Source: DATJHM01 sp963777355 (GTDB lineage: Bacteria > Chloroflexota > Ktedonobacteria > Ktedonobacterales > Ktedonobacteraceae). Taken from it: a stretch of DNA of 64,000 nt. This document shows, piece by piece, positions 1-8,583 of this stretch (its first letter is position 1; each line of letters begins with the position of its first letter). The notes beneath the pieces were generated by a model. It saw only the letters and a program-made list of their open reading frames with translations. It ran no database searches and had not been told where the DNA came from. The DNA lies in the NCBI GenBank assembly GCA_963777355.1, contig CAVZQK010000002.1, positions 1-64,000 of the forward strand. The letters are read 5' to 3'. The position numbers and the translations under genes were made by a program.

Positions 1-2183
1 TTGATGACGAGAAAGAAAATGTCGTCAGCCTGTTTGATCCAGCCTCGCTCTTGCCAGCGTCTGCCCAGTTCCGCGTAGAGCAGGCGGAGTGGGTAGAGAA
101 ACTTGCTCATGTGATATTTACTGTTCTCACGGATCATAATCGCGTCCTGGGTTTGTTTCAGGAGCAGACGGAAAAGGTTGCGTCGAATTGGCCCGATTTT
201 TTTCTCGATAAAGGCAATGGCCTCCTCACGCTGCTGTTGCTGTTTCTCCTGTGCGAGTAGGGGATTTATGCGCTCATCGGCCTGGAGATAATTTGCAACC
301 AGTGTCATCACCTGCTCTGGAGCCTCTTCCCAGCGAGGATTGAGAAATTCCAGTTCGTTAGGACAGCGATGTCCATGCATGGCTAAAAACTGGTCGAATC
401 GCTCGATAAAGGGTTGTGCTGTAGACAACAGACGTAATTTGTTCAAGGCCGTTGCTGCGTCATTCTGCTGGATTATATCTACAAGATGAAGCTCTTTCAG
501 ACATTGAGCCATCTGCCAGAGGGCTGGACCAATTGCGGAACTGAGCACGCCTGAAGGGCTGGTAATCAATATTTGGGCAAGATTCTGCTGGCCTGTCCAA
601 CGTTTGATCAACCATGCTAATACATAGTAGATCGTTCCTCGTGTGCTCAAGCGTAGATTTGTATTGAAAGCGTATTGTCCTCGTGCGCTCCAAACAGGGA
701 GACCAGCCTGCCAGAGTTCTAGATCATTCATTGTGTGTAAATCTTTGACCCTAAATTCTGCAACCCAGGTATTGATCTGGGCGAAAAATTGCTCTGCGGT
801 ATGCTTCGGCATCTTGCTTTTGCCGCTGAGAGCGCTCATACCTGTAAGCAGCGTAGGCAATTTGCGCAGAAAACGTAGAGGATGAAATGTATTGGGATAG
901 CTTTTGCGTTGGGTCGTGCCAAGACTGCGCGTAAGAAAAGAGGCAGGGAGGCCAAATTCTTTATGGAAGTTGTTGATCATGCCGCCTTCGTTGAGATACA
1001 TCCGTCCATAGATGCGGCGAGTCAGTTGATAGGTTTGTTTTGGATCGGGTTTATCGAGGCCAAAAACGGCAGGAAAATTTGTATCGGTAAGGGGGGTGAT
1101 TGGGAAAGGAAGGTTCTCGCCAACGTTTGTGCGTGTCCAGAGATCACTTGTTTGTGGGCGCAGGTCATGTTCGCGATTCCAGGAATCGTCTCCCGGAGGG
1201 ACAGGAATATTGGTATCCTTTGCTATCTGCTGAGGGGTATGGGTGGTAATAGGTCGTGATTGTACTAGATAGATTGTGTGCGGGGTCGCGGCCCATTCGA
1301 TATCTTGAGGGGCGGCGAAGTGGTTCTCAGCCTGACGAGCCAGGGTGACCAGATTGTGTATCTGCTCAAGAGAGATGGCTGGCTGTTGCTGTTGAGTAGG
1401 ATCGACTGTGCTGGTGGTGGTGCCTGCCTGATTATGAGCAGGTAAAAGCTGATGTGTTTTGTTGGCGATAGTAAGCTGTTTTATCTGGGTCGTAGCTTTA
1501 TCAACAACGATAGTATCGGGTGTCATCTGACCAGAGACCAGCGGCTCTCCAAGTCCCCATGTTGCATTGATCAATAGTTCATCTTGAGAGCCGTTTAGAG
1601 GATTGACGGTGAAGACGACTCCTGAACTGCTGGCTGGAATGAGTTCTTGCACAATAACAGCCAGTGCTAACTGGTTGGAAGTGATGCCCTGACGAGCGCG
1701 GTAGAGGAGAGCACGCGCTGTCCAGAGTGAGGACCAGCAACGCTGAATGCTCTCCAACAATTCTTCGAGGGTGCGTATATGAAGATAACTCTCATGTTGT
1801 CCCGCAAACGACGCAGAAGGCAGGTCTTCCGTAGTTGCTGATGAGCGGATGACTATTGCTGCAACATTCAGTTGTGTATATGCCTGGGTGATAGCGGCGG
1901 TGAGATCAGGTGGGAATGTTGCTTCTGCAAAAAGCGTACGAATAGCCAGAGAGCTCTGCTCTGCCAACTCCGGCTCAGTAGGTTTGAATGTGGCGGCGAG
2001 ATGTTCAAGCGCAATTTGAAGATTATTAAATTCAATAAAGTGCTGATAGGCCGTTGTAAGGAGTACGAAGCCAGGTGGGACAGGGAGACCGGCAAGGATC
2101 ATTTCTCCCAGGTTAGCGGCTTTTCCACCTGCCAGGGGGAGATCATGTCTGGTCAGGGTTGCTAGCGAACGGATGTATTCCAT
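1..2183 (-). CDS. PEP synthase / rifampicin phosphotransferase-like enzyme (3' end cut by window edge)
   Basis: The minus strand is open from an ATG at 2183 to the left edge (727 codons, no stop), so this gene is partial. The N-terminus carries the PPDK-type ATP-grasp signature (LAGGKAANLGEM near residue 17), then RSSATTEDLPSASFAGQ near residue 115 and LVQSRPIT near residue 320, which closes the ATP-binding module. The following ~400 residues (HGHRCPNELEFLNPRWEE) match the middle domain of rifampicin phosphotransferases and related PEP-synthase-like proteins. The phosphohistidine swivel domain would lie beyond the window. These enzymes transfer the beta-phosphate of ATP through a histidine to pyruvate or a drug. 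The start is set by GAAAGAGG about 9 bases upstream. It lies 34 bp downstream of a TetR gene in the same direction. Whether the substrate is rifamycin or pyruvate cannot be decided here. Confidence 0.85.
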   Translation of the reverse strand, partial: MEYIRSLATLTRHDLPLAGGKAANLGEMILAGLPVPPGFVLLTTAYQHFIEFNNLQIALEHLAATFKPTEPELAEQSSLAIRTLFAEATFPPDLTAAITQAYTQLNVAAIVIRSSATTEDLPSASFAGQHESYLHIRTLEELLESIQRCWSSLWTARALLYRARQGITSNQLALAVIVQELIPASSSGVVFTVNPLNGSQDELLINATWGLGEPLVSGQMTPDTIVVDKATTQIKQLTIANKTHQLLPAHNQAGTTTSTVDPTQQQQPAISLEQIHNLVTLARQAENHFAAPQDIEWAATPHTIYLVQSRPITTHTPQQIAKDTNIPVPPGDDSWNREHDLRPQTSDLWTRTNVGENLPFPITPLTDTNFPAVFGLDKPDPKQTYQLTRRIYGRMYLNEGGMINNFHKEFGLPASFLTRSLGTTQRKSYPNTFHPLRFLRKLPTLLTGMSALSGKSKMPKHTAEQFFAQINTWVAEFRVKDLHTMNDLELWQAGLPVWSARGQYAFNTNLRLSTRGTIYYVLAWLIKRWTGQQNLAQILITSPSGVLSSAIGPALWQMAQCLKELHLVDIIQQNDAATALNKLRLLSTAQPFIERFDQFLAMHGHRCPNELEFLNPRWEEAPEQVMTLVANYLQADERINPLLAQEKQQQQREEAIAFIEKKIGPIRRNLFRLLLKQTQDAIMIRENSKYHMSKFLYPLRLLYAELGRRWQERGWIKQADDIFFLVI

Positions 2184-2217
2184 TTTTTAAAACCTCTTTC
2201 AGGTTGCATGAACCGAT

Positions 2218-2835
2218 CTACCCTACGGGATTTTGAGAATGGGCCTGGACGAGCATACGGATAGTCCAGGCTACGGTCTCAGCGGCCTCTGCGCCAGTGA
2301 GGCCAAGATAGTTATGGAAATCTCGTGCCATCGCTGTTGAGCAGAGAATCGCAACTATGTTGCGCAGGTGAAGCCAGTCCTGCTCGTTGAATTGGCTGGC
2401 AACGGGCGACAAAGCTTGCTCAATAAGAGCGAGGCGAGCGGGGAGAATCTCTTTGCGCAATTCAAAACTGCCCTCGCTCGTTATCGCTGCCTGCGTGATC
2501 TCGTCCAGTCCTTCATAGGCGACGAAAAGGGTTTTGACCATCGCCTCAAGCTCTTGAGGCGACTGAGGAGGACGGATGCCTGGCTGCACGTTAATTTTTT
2601 GCAGAAGATGTTCCCTCAGAGCGTCCAGGAGCTCCTGTTTTGTGCGGAAATAGCGATACACCGTCGGCACCGAGACGCCTGCCTCGCGAGCTACCATTGG
2701 AATGGAAAGCTGTGCTAGACCTGAATGGGTCAGAGCCTGTACCAGACCATCTAAAATTTTTGTACGCGTTCTCTTCATCTGTTCCTGACGAAGAGGACTG
2801 ATATATTCGTGTTTCTCATTCACAATATGAATCAT
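2218..2835 (-). CDS. TetR/AcrR family transcriptional regulator
   Basis: A 205-residue protein with a classic TetR N-terminal helix-turn-helix (VAREAGVSVPTVYRYFRTKQ, about residues 48-67) and an all-helical C-terminal ligand domain. It probably controls itself and the phosphotransferase-like gene that follows after 34 bp on the same strand, because TetR regulators usually repress adjacent genes. No strong ribosome site precedes the ATG at 2835; an internal ATG 19 codons later (MKRTRTKILDG) has AGGA upstream and may be the true start. A 13-bp inverted repeat lies just upstream (2841-2873) and is a candidate operator. Confidence 0.85.
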   Translation of the reverse strand: MIHIVNEKHEYISPLRQEQMKRTRTKILDGLVQALTHSGLAQLSIPMVAREAGVSVPTVYRYFRTKQELLDALREHLLQKINVQPGIRPPQSPQELEAMVKTLFVAYEGLDEITQAAITSEGSFELRKEILPARLALIEQALSPVASQFNEQDWLHLRNIVAILCSTAMARDFHNYLGLTGAEAAETVAWTIRMLVQAHSQNPVG

Positions 2836-2840
2836 ATCAT

Positions 2841-2873
2841 AAATATATGGCTCATATCAAGAGCCATATATTT
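2841..2873. promoter_or_regulatory. Perfect 13-bp inverted repeat; candidate TetR operator or bidirectional terminator
   Basis: Arms 2841-2853 (AAATATATGGCTC) and 2861-2873 are perfect reverse complements around a 7-base loop. The repeat sits between the stop of the PLDc_N gene (2880) and the TetR start (2835), both on the minus strand. A run of A/T at each foot would fit a terminator, while its position 6 bases from a TetR start fits an operator. The sequence alone does not separate the two. Confidence 0.6.
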
Positions 2874-2879
2874 TGTCTG

Positions 2880-3434
2880 CTATTGCATTTCCTGTTGCGG
2901 TAATTCCGGGTACGTTGCTTGCGGCTCATCTTCCTGTTGCCAGTGCTCGGCTGGCAATGCTGGATGGGCATCAGGTGTTGCGGGTTGTGGTTGATAGCCT
3001 TGTTGATAGGGAGCCTGGGGGATGGCGGGTGGAACTGACGCAGGTGGTGTGAAGGCATAGTACGAGGTATGGGGCATATTTTGTGTCCGTGTAGGTTGCG
3101 GCGGCGGGAATCCTGGTGCCTGATAGAGCGGATGGCCAGCTTGTTGAGGTGGTCCAGGCTGATACATGCCGCCATTTGGCTGTTGAAACGGCGAAGGTTG
3201 CTGATAGGGAGAATAGATTGGTGGCTGTTGTTGCTGCTGATTGCGTCCTACAAGCAGATAGCAGAGTGCGCCGATGAAGTGCGTGAAAATAATAACTAGC
3301 ACCCAGACGGCTTTGGTCGTATCAGTAAGGCGTTTATTATTAATACAGTCGATCAGCATCCAGATCCAGAAAACAGAGCCCAGGATGGCGATGCAGATAA
3401 TAAACATGATAAAAAGAATGAAAAACGCAGCCAT
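2880..3434 (-). CDS. PLDc_N-type membrane protein with Pro/Gln-rich tail
   Basis: This 184-residue protein has two hydrophobic segments (about residues 4-28 and 42-62) around DCINNKRLTDTTKAVWVLVI. That arrangement is typical of the phospholipase D N-terminal (PLDc_N) membrane domain, a short two-helix module found without catalytic residues. From residue ~65 it becomes a low-complexity Gln/Pro/Tyr-rich tail (QQQQQPP and repeated PYQQ) that is probably disordered. The HKD catalytic motif of phospholipase D is absent, so no enzymatic role should be assigned. Its function is unknown. It is co-directional with the TetR gene downstream. The start has GGAGACACC upstream. Confidence 0.75.
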   Translation of the reverse strand: MAAFFILFIMFIICIAILGSVFWIWMLIDCINNKRLTDTTKAVWVLVIIFTHFIGALCYLLVGRNQQQQQPPIYSPYQQPSPFQQPNGGMYQPGPPQQAGHPLYQAPGFPPPQPTRTQNMPHTSYYAFTPPASVPPAIPQAPYQQGYQPQPATPDAHPALPAEHWQQEDEPQATYPELPQQEMQ

Positions 3435-3602
3435 AAAGGTGTCTCCTTATCGGCGGATACGTGTAGATCAGTCGTTTTGTTGACTCTAGTAGAAAAACGT
3501 TTTGAATCAGGTGAGCGTTTGCACTCAGAGTATAGCGGATGAGCCAGATTCTTTCAAGGATGTTTTTAAACGTGTTAATGGAAAAGTTGGGAAAATACAA
3601 AT

Positions 3603-3648
3603 AACGACAAAAATAGCAAGAATAACTAAAGCTGCTATTTTTGTCGTT
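3603..3648 (-). terminator. Strong Rho-independent-type terminator
   Basis: A perfect 16-bp stem (3603-3618 with 3633-3648, 14-base loop) lies 5 bases past the stop of the secreted protein gene at 3654. On the minus strand it is followed by a T-rich tract. It separates the polysaccharide locus from the PLDc_N/TetR genes. Confidence 0.8.
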
Positions 3649-3653
3649 GGCGA

Positions 3654-4433
3654 TTACTGAGCTTGCAGCAGCATATTATCGATATAGACAGGATACGGTT
3701 GCTGGTAAGCGTTGCCATCCAGTTGGATGCCGACTGCCAATTTTTCGCCTGGAGAGTGGATTGGTGCAAAGAGGTAGGATTGCATATTGAACGTTTTGTC
3801 ATCGCAGCGAAAACTCTGATAGTGTATCTGACCATGTTCAATCGTCCCATTGAGGTCCAATGTATGCCAGGTATCAGCAGCGAGGCTTTGTTGTATTTTG
3901 ATATCTTGCCAGTGGGTACCATTCCAGATGCGCCAGGATTCGCCATTGCCTTCGCGTCTGCTGCCGTCAGGTACTGCCTGCCATTGGAGTGCCCACTCCC
4001 AGCGTACATTATGACTCCATTTGTTCATCGTAAATTCCAGGGCCTGAATTGGTTTTTTTTCGGGAAAGTAAAAACTGAGCTTCATATGAAAGCTTGTGGC
4101 CTGATCGTCTGGTGGTAGATCGCGATAGGCATGGATACCAGCATAGGGTTGTCCGGTAAGTAGAGAAACTTTCAGGACGCTCTGATTATCCGCACCGGGA
4201 AGAGCCTCCGTCTCAATCTTTCCCTGACTATAACCTTGGTCGTGGAAAATACCCCATTTTGCCAGTTCCGCTTCCAGATTCACTGTTGTACGGGAAGTTT
4301 TTATCATGCTGGCTGCATATGAGTTAGAGAGACTGGTAATTGTCGAACCAATGGCGTCTTGATTTCCTATGCTGAGGATAAGCAACAGGCAGAGGAATGG
4401 TAACAAGATAGAAATAGTTTTTCTATAATGCAT
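3654..4433 (-). CDS. Secreted lectin-like beta-sandwich protein (paralogue A)
   Basis: A 259-residue protein with an N-terminal hydrophobic signal segment (residues ~7-25) and an all-beta mature part. It is clearly paralogous to the protein at 15261-16061: both contain (G/W)D-(I/F)(F/Y)HD(Q/G)G near the start, then YAGIHAYRDLP or YTGFQAYRELP, LEFTMN(K/R)W, EWALQW, WR(I/L)W, WHTL, SPGEK, and DGNA followed by VY(I/F)D near the end. The length and fold pattern suggest a concanavalin/laminin-G-like carbohydrate-binding domain, so a role in binding or cleaving extracellular polysaccharide is likely but inferred. No catalytic motif is recognised. It is followed by a strong terminator, and the flippase gene lies 32 bp upstream on the same strand. 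Confidence 0.65.
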   Translation of the reverse strand: MHYRKTISILLPFLCLLLILSIGNQDAIGSTITSLSNSYAASMIKTSRTTVNLEAELAKWGIFHDQGYSQGKIETEALPGADNQSVLKVSLLTGQPYAGIHAYRDLPPDDQATSFHMKLSFYFPEKKPIQALEFTMNKWSHNVRWEWALQWQAVPDGSRREGNGESWRIWNGTHWQDIKIQQSLAADTWHTLDLNGTIEHGQIHYQSFRCDDKTFNMQSYLFAPIHSPGEKLAVGIQLDGNAYQQPYPVYIDNMLLQAQ

Positions 4434-4465
4434 TTTCTATTTCTTTCTTCTTGCAAATAGAAGTT

Positions 4466-5788
4466 CTAATCATCTGATTTTTTCTGCGTATAGCCATGTT
4501 TGATAAGCTGATCCCAGACCAGTAAGGTGACAAACAGAGCGGCCATAATATACACCTGCACCATGATAACAGTGAACAGGCTCCCGTGCCAGAGCAGCAA
4601 GCCGACAACCTGTGCGATGCCTGCCAGCAGAACCAGGAAGCTCCCTTTGCCATTGCCGAGAGAGAGGTAGTAGTTTACTACCACATTAGCCAGGGCATAG
4701 AACGCAGTTGCCAGGGCATACAGCCAGAGCAGTGGTGCAATGGAGAGATAGGCTTTGCCAAAGAGGAGCGTTACGACGAGATTAGGAAGGACCAGTGTGC
4801 CACCGATAATTGCCAGAGAGACCGTGGTAATGATGGCGAAAGAAGTCCAGAGCAGCGGACGATGAGCCTCACCTTTTTGGAATTTTTGGGTGACGAGAGG
4901 GAACATCACCATAACCACAGACCAGGTGGCAAAAAATACCATGCGCCCAATAAGAGCTAACGCAGCATAGAGACCGGCCTGGTGAGCAGGAAAATAGCTT
5001 TTTACTATCAGTACATCGCTGTTATTAATAACAATCTGGCCAACCAGGCCCATAATCACCGGGCCGAAATAGCGTGTAATCTCTGAGCGCTGGCTCTGAG
5101 AGAGCTCTCCCATTTTTGCAGGCAGACCCTTGCGGACACTACGGGCGACGATCCAGGCGGCAACAAAAGAGAGTACCAGGGCACCCGTTGCGCCGTTGAC
5201 AGCCCAGCCCAGAGCGACAAACGCGATGGCACCGCCTAAACGGGTCCACATTTCTGCCTGATTACAAATAGAGAGAAGAATAAAACGTGCCTGACCTTGC
5301 AAAATACCGCGATCAATGGAAAGCAGAAAAGAGAGCGGCAGGCCAACGCCTAGAATAACAAAGGGCCAGAACGAATGCATCTGAAAGATCTGGGCCAGCC
5401 AGGGAGCACCCAGAACCAGGATTATGCAGAGCAATCCACCAACGAGCAGCGCTTTCTGATTTAACCAGGAACGTAGAGCGGCCAGCTGAGAAGCATCATA
5501 TTTCACCATATATTCAGCCGTAAATTTAGCGGTGGCCATACTAAAAGCCGTTGTGGCAAATGTTGTAACCAGCATGAGCGTAACAATCAGGCTAAGATCA
5601 GCGAAGATCGAGGGGCCGAGCCAGCGGCCAAGCACAAGATTAAAGACATAATTTCCCAGATTGACCAGCGTTGTGCTTGCGAAAAAAAGAACGCTACTTA
5701 CGAGCAATGGGCGAGCTTTCAGCCAGGCAATAGGATTGCGTAAAGGACGGATTTCAGCAGTAAGCGTCAAATTTCCTGTTTGGAGCAT
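4466..5788 (-). CDS. Polysaccharide (O-antigen/EPS) flippase, Wzx/MATE-like
   Basis: This 440-residue, highly hydrophobic protein has about 12-14 predicted transmembrane helices. It has the organisation of the polysaccharide_synt / MviN-like MOP superfamily: the first helix pair VNLGNYVFNLVLGRWLGP, then later VIINNSDVLIVKSYFPAHQAGLYAALALI cut by loops, which is the classic Wzx helix-7/8 signature. Such proteins flip lipid-linked repeat units across the cytoplasmic membrane. Neighbours (GT4 at 7016, membrane glycan protein at 8584, glycoside hydrolase at 13291) agree with an exopolysaccharide role. AGAGGAATTGT precedes the ATG. The last residues are basic and cytoplasmic. Confidence 0.85.
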   Translation of the reverse strand: MLQTGNLTLTAEIRPLRNPIAWLKARPLLVSSVLFFASTTLVNLGNYVFNLVLGRWLGPSIFADLSLIVTLMLVTTFATTAFSMATAKFTAEYMVKYDASQLAALRSWLNQKALLVGGLLCIILVLGAPWLAQIFQMHSFWPFVILGVGLPLSFLLSIDRGILQGQARFILLSICNQAEMWTRLGGAIAFVALGWAVNGATGALVLSFVAAWIVARSVRKGLPAKMGELSQSQRSEITRYFGPVIMGLVGQIVINNSDVLIVKSYFPAHQAGLYAALALIGRMVFFATWSVVMVMFPLVTQKFQKGEAHRPLLWTSFAIITTVSLAIIGGTLVLPNLVVTLLFGKAYLSIAPLLWLYALATAFYALANVVVNYYLSLGNGKGSFLVLLAGIAQVVGLLLWHGSLFTVIMVQVYIMAALFVTLLVWDQLIKHGYTQKKSDD

Positions 5789-6032
5789 ACAATTCCTCTC
5801 TCTTTCAACGATGCGGGTAAGGACTGCACCTTGCGCTATTCTTTGATAAAAAATTCAGGTAAATTATCTCTATAAAAAAGTATCGGCAACCAGAAAAGGA
5901 TCTGAAGGGGAAAAGTTTTTGCAAAAATTGGGAGAAGAGGTGTAAGAACTGCTTGCTTAATTGGTCAGAGGAGAGTATCTCCGGACGCCGCAACGAAGAA
6001 GAATACATGCAGCGTCCGGATGAAGAAAGAGC

Positions 6033-6368
6033 TTAAAAGCTTTTTAACGCAATCTCAGAATTATCCACAATCTCAAAGACCCTATCGAAACGCGTCAAAT
6101 GGAGAATGCGCCGGGCGGTTTCCAGTTTGGGCATAATCATTCTTGTACCGCCACCCTCCTGCTGGCTACGTTTCAGGATACTAACCAGGACAGCCAGACC
6201 GGCGCTATCCAGAAATTGCACTTCGGAAAGATCCAGCACAAAATTTTTCGTGCCCTGAGAGGCGTACCTCTCCATCTGCTCGCGCAATTCGGGAGCATAA
6301 AAGGCATCAATTCGTCCCTTCAAAGCCGTTACCACCACTCCTGGATACTCTTTAATCGTCATTTCCAT
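6033..6368 (-). CDS. STAS-domain anti-sigma factor antagonist (SpoIIAA/RsbV-like)
   Basis: A 111-residue single STAS domain. The motif VLDLSEVQFLDSAGLAVLVS carries the conserved Ser in DSAGL that partner kinases phosphorylate in the SpoIIAA/RsbV family. The gene starts 2 bp after the stop of the RsbW-like gene at 6371, so the two are translationally coupled. In the known pathway the unphosphorylated STAS protein sequesters the RsbW-type kinase. No sigma factor or PP2C phosphatase gene is adjacent, so the client may be elsewhere or may not be a sigma factor. Confidence 0.9.
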   Translation of the reverse strand: MEMTIKEYPGVVVTALKGRIDAFYAPELREQMERYASQGTKNFVLDLSEVQFLDSAGLAVLVSILKRSQQEGGGTRMIMPKLETARRILHLTRFDRVFEIVDNSEIALKSF

Positions 6369-6370
6369 CG

Positions 6371-6844
6371 TTATTTTTCCTCACTGCTATGAACAAGCGC
6401 AAGATTCTTCAGCAAATACCAGTTATTGCCATCCGCGTTACGTGTGTAGATCACTTCATCCATCAAACTTTTGATGAGAAACAAGCCGTAGCCATGAATC
6501 TGACCTTGCTCAAAATCTGGCTCTTGCACCTGTGTTTCATCGAAAAGCTTGCCATGATCTTGTAGCTCTATCGTCAGACGCATAGGACGCTGGTAGAAAG
6601 TAATGGTTACCTGGATGCGCTCACCCTGTTGTTCATCGTAGGCATGACGTACAATATTGGTACAGAGCTCCTGAACGGCAAGCTGGATATCATAAGAGAC
6701 GAGCTCTTGTGGTTCCAGGCCATGAACCTTCAAAAGAATATCGCTCAAGCAGACACCTATAATACTGAGAAATTGTAGCGTTGCCGGTAGATCTAAATGA
6801 ATTGTCCCGATCTCACCTTCCTTTTGTTGTTGTTGCGAAGTCAT
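6371..6844 (-). CDS. RsbW-like serine kinase / ATP-binding protein (HATPase_c)
   Basis: A 157-residue protein from the ATG at 6844. An upstream extension to 6922 is possible, but AAGGAG sits 8 bases before this ATG. It has a GHKL ATPase fold: N-box ELCTNIVRHAYDEQ, G1-like LQDHGKLFD and G2-like GYGLFLIKSLMDEVIY. Family members phosphorylate an STAS antagonist and bind a sigma factor. It lies immediately upstream of, and coupled to, the STAS gene. Its place inside a polysaccharide export locus suggests partner-switch control of surface glycan, as known for other bacteria, but this is inference. Confidence 0.85.
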   Translation of the reverse strand: MTSQQQQKEGEIGTIHLDLPATLQFLSIIGVCLSDILLKVHGLEPQELVSYDIQLAVQELCTNIVRHAYDEQQGERIQVTITFYQRPMRLTIELQDHGKLFDETQVQEPDFEQGQIHGYGLFLIKSLMDEVIYTRNADGNNWYLLKNLALVHSSEEK

Positions 6845-7015
6845 ACCTCTACTCCTTAATAAGCGCAATGAGCAAATGATCATCGTCTTGTCAGAAAGCT
6901 GAAGGCGACGATAAAACAGCATAGCTGCTCTCTGTTTCCTGTATGGCGCAAAGTATCAGCATTGAACGTCAGGCGTATACTTTTTCCAGTATCAAGCAGT
7001 TGTCTTGCCCCATTA

Positions 7016-8254
7016 TCAGCTTGCCTTCAGATGGGGTATGACAACTGGATCTGGTTTCAGGACGCATAGGCGTTGAAAATGTACCAGGTACCAATCGACC
7101 ACCTCGCTCATAGGCAAGCCTCGTGCCGCCTGGTAGTTGCGCCGGCTAATCGAAATGCGTTCGTCTGGATGATCGAGTAGATCGGCAATAGCACGTGCCA
7201 TATCAGCGACATTGCCAGGTTCAAAAAACTTCCCCACATAGCCTTCTTCCGCTACGATCTCGGCGAAATCGCCGATATGTGGCAGCACGACTGGTGTGCC
7301 GTACTCGCCTGCCTGATGAAGGACGCCCGAACTGCCTGTTGTGCTAGAGTAGGGAAAGACCGCAATCGTTGAGCGTTTGAATAAATTTGCCACCTCTTCC
7401 TCTGGTACGTAGCCCGTAAAGTGCAGGCCAGGAAGGTCTGTATACTGTTGTTGGATCTGGGCCAGGTAACCGGGAGCATTGGGGCTATCAGTGCCTGCGA
7501 TCACCACTTCCAGGGGCGGGCGCTGTTCGGCTAGCAGAATTTTATAGGCCTCCAGAAGTGGCTCGACCTTTTTATAGGTGCCAAACTTGCCAAAGGTCAT
7601 CAAGACAGGTTTTGTTTCATCCGCCGCATAGTCCGGCTCAGTCAAATCCTCAAATGCGCCATGTGGCATCAGTAGCACATTGTCCGCATGGTATTTCTGC
7701 TCCAGCAGCTCAACATATTTAGGAATAGTAAGCGCCACCAGATTACTCGTGAGCAATAATCTGGTCATAAGCATCCCAAAGAAGCGCATCAGCTTCTCCA
7801 TACTGTCGCCGAAGCCAGCGCTCTTCAGGTCAATAGTATCCATCAAATTATGCATGAGAACCACCGTCATTGTGCCGAAGAGGCGAGAGAGTGCAGGTGT
7901 CATAAGACCGAGAGCGGCAGGAATTTTTTTGTCACCGAAGGTTGCAAATTGCAGATTATAGAGCACTACATCCGGTTGGCATTTTCGCAATGCTGAAAGA
8001 ATAGAGAATGGATTGGACCAGGCATTAAAGCGCCAGCAAGGACGTACATAAACTGGCACACTATTTGGGAGTATATTTAGCCTGTACTGCTCTCCAGGTG
8101 GGAGCTTATCGACCAGGAGAGTAATTTCACTCACCTCTTTTTTAGTGCGCAAGTGCCGCACAAAATGATAGGCATACTCGTTCAGGCTGCCTGTTCCTGG
8201 AGGAAAGGTCGTCACAAGAACAATCTTCAAAGCCTTTGGTGTGCCTGCCTTCAT
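7016..8254 (-). CDS. GT4-family glycosyltransferase
   Basis: A 412-residue cytoplasmic or membrane-peripheral GT-B enzyme. The N-terminal Rossmann half opens with KIVLVTTFPPGTGSLNEYAY. The C-terminal half has the GT4 donor-binding signatures FGTYKKVEPLLEAY, GYVPEEEVANLFKRS and SSGVLHQAGEYGTPVV, with the EX7E-type glutamates near the end. The ATG at 8254 is preferred over a GTG seven codons upstream because AGGAGAGG lies 6 bases before it. The acceptor is unknown; with the flippase and membrane protein nearby it probably builds a lipid-linked exopolysaccharide repeat unit. Confidence 0.88.
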   Translation of the reverse strand: MKAGTPKALKIVLVTTFPPGTGSLNEYAYHFVRHLRTKKEVSEITLLVDKLPPGEQYRLNILPNSVPVYVRPCWRFNAWSNPFSILSALRKCQPDVVLYNLQFATFGDKKIPAALGLMTPALSRLFGTMTVVLMHNLMDTIDLKSAGFGDSMEKLMRFFGMLMTRLLLTSNLVALTIPKYVELLEQKYHADNVLLMPHGAFEDLTEPDYAADETKPVLMTFGKFGTYKKVEPLLEAYKILLAEQRPPLEVVIAGTDSPNAPGYLAQIQQQYTDLPGLHFTGYVPEEEVANLFKRSTIAVFPYSSTTGSSGVLHQAGEYGTPVVLPHIGDFAEIVAEEGYVGKFFEPGNVADMARAIADLLDHPDERISISRRNYQAARGLPMSEVVDWYLVHFQRLCVLKPDPVVIPHLKAS

Positions 8255-8583
8255 CTGTATCCTCTCCTTTATCACTAATACCTCTGTTTCTTTTAAGATA
8301 CTCCTCGGAAATAATTTAAAAAGCGTCTGGGGTAGGCAGGATAGATTTGAAAAGAAGCTGATGGTGGCTGTGCACGTAAGAATGGGGGTGGGAACAGAGG
8401 TGCTTTGAGGCGATTGGTGTTTGGAGCAGTCAGGTTTCAGGAAAATTTGGTAGTGTTTTTATACTGAATATAGATAGAGCGCAATGTGTAATGTTTATAT
8501 ATTTCGGTTTTCGCATGAGTTACCTCTGAATGTTCGTTGTGTGTGGGGTCGATGAGAATAATGCCTGAAAGATATTTGAGCCG
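8255..8583. other. Divergent intergenic region (329 bp)
   Basis: This segment separates the leftward GT4 gene from the rightward membrane-protein operon and must hold both promoters. It is A/T-rich toward the right (8450-8520). I see no convincing -35/-10 pair, hairpin or small gene. Confidence 0.4.

Noticed and set aside
882..1259. Plus-strand open frames in the first 2.2 kb
   Set aside because: They are shadows of the open minus-strand phosphotransferase-like gene, which has clear family motifs throughout.
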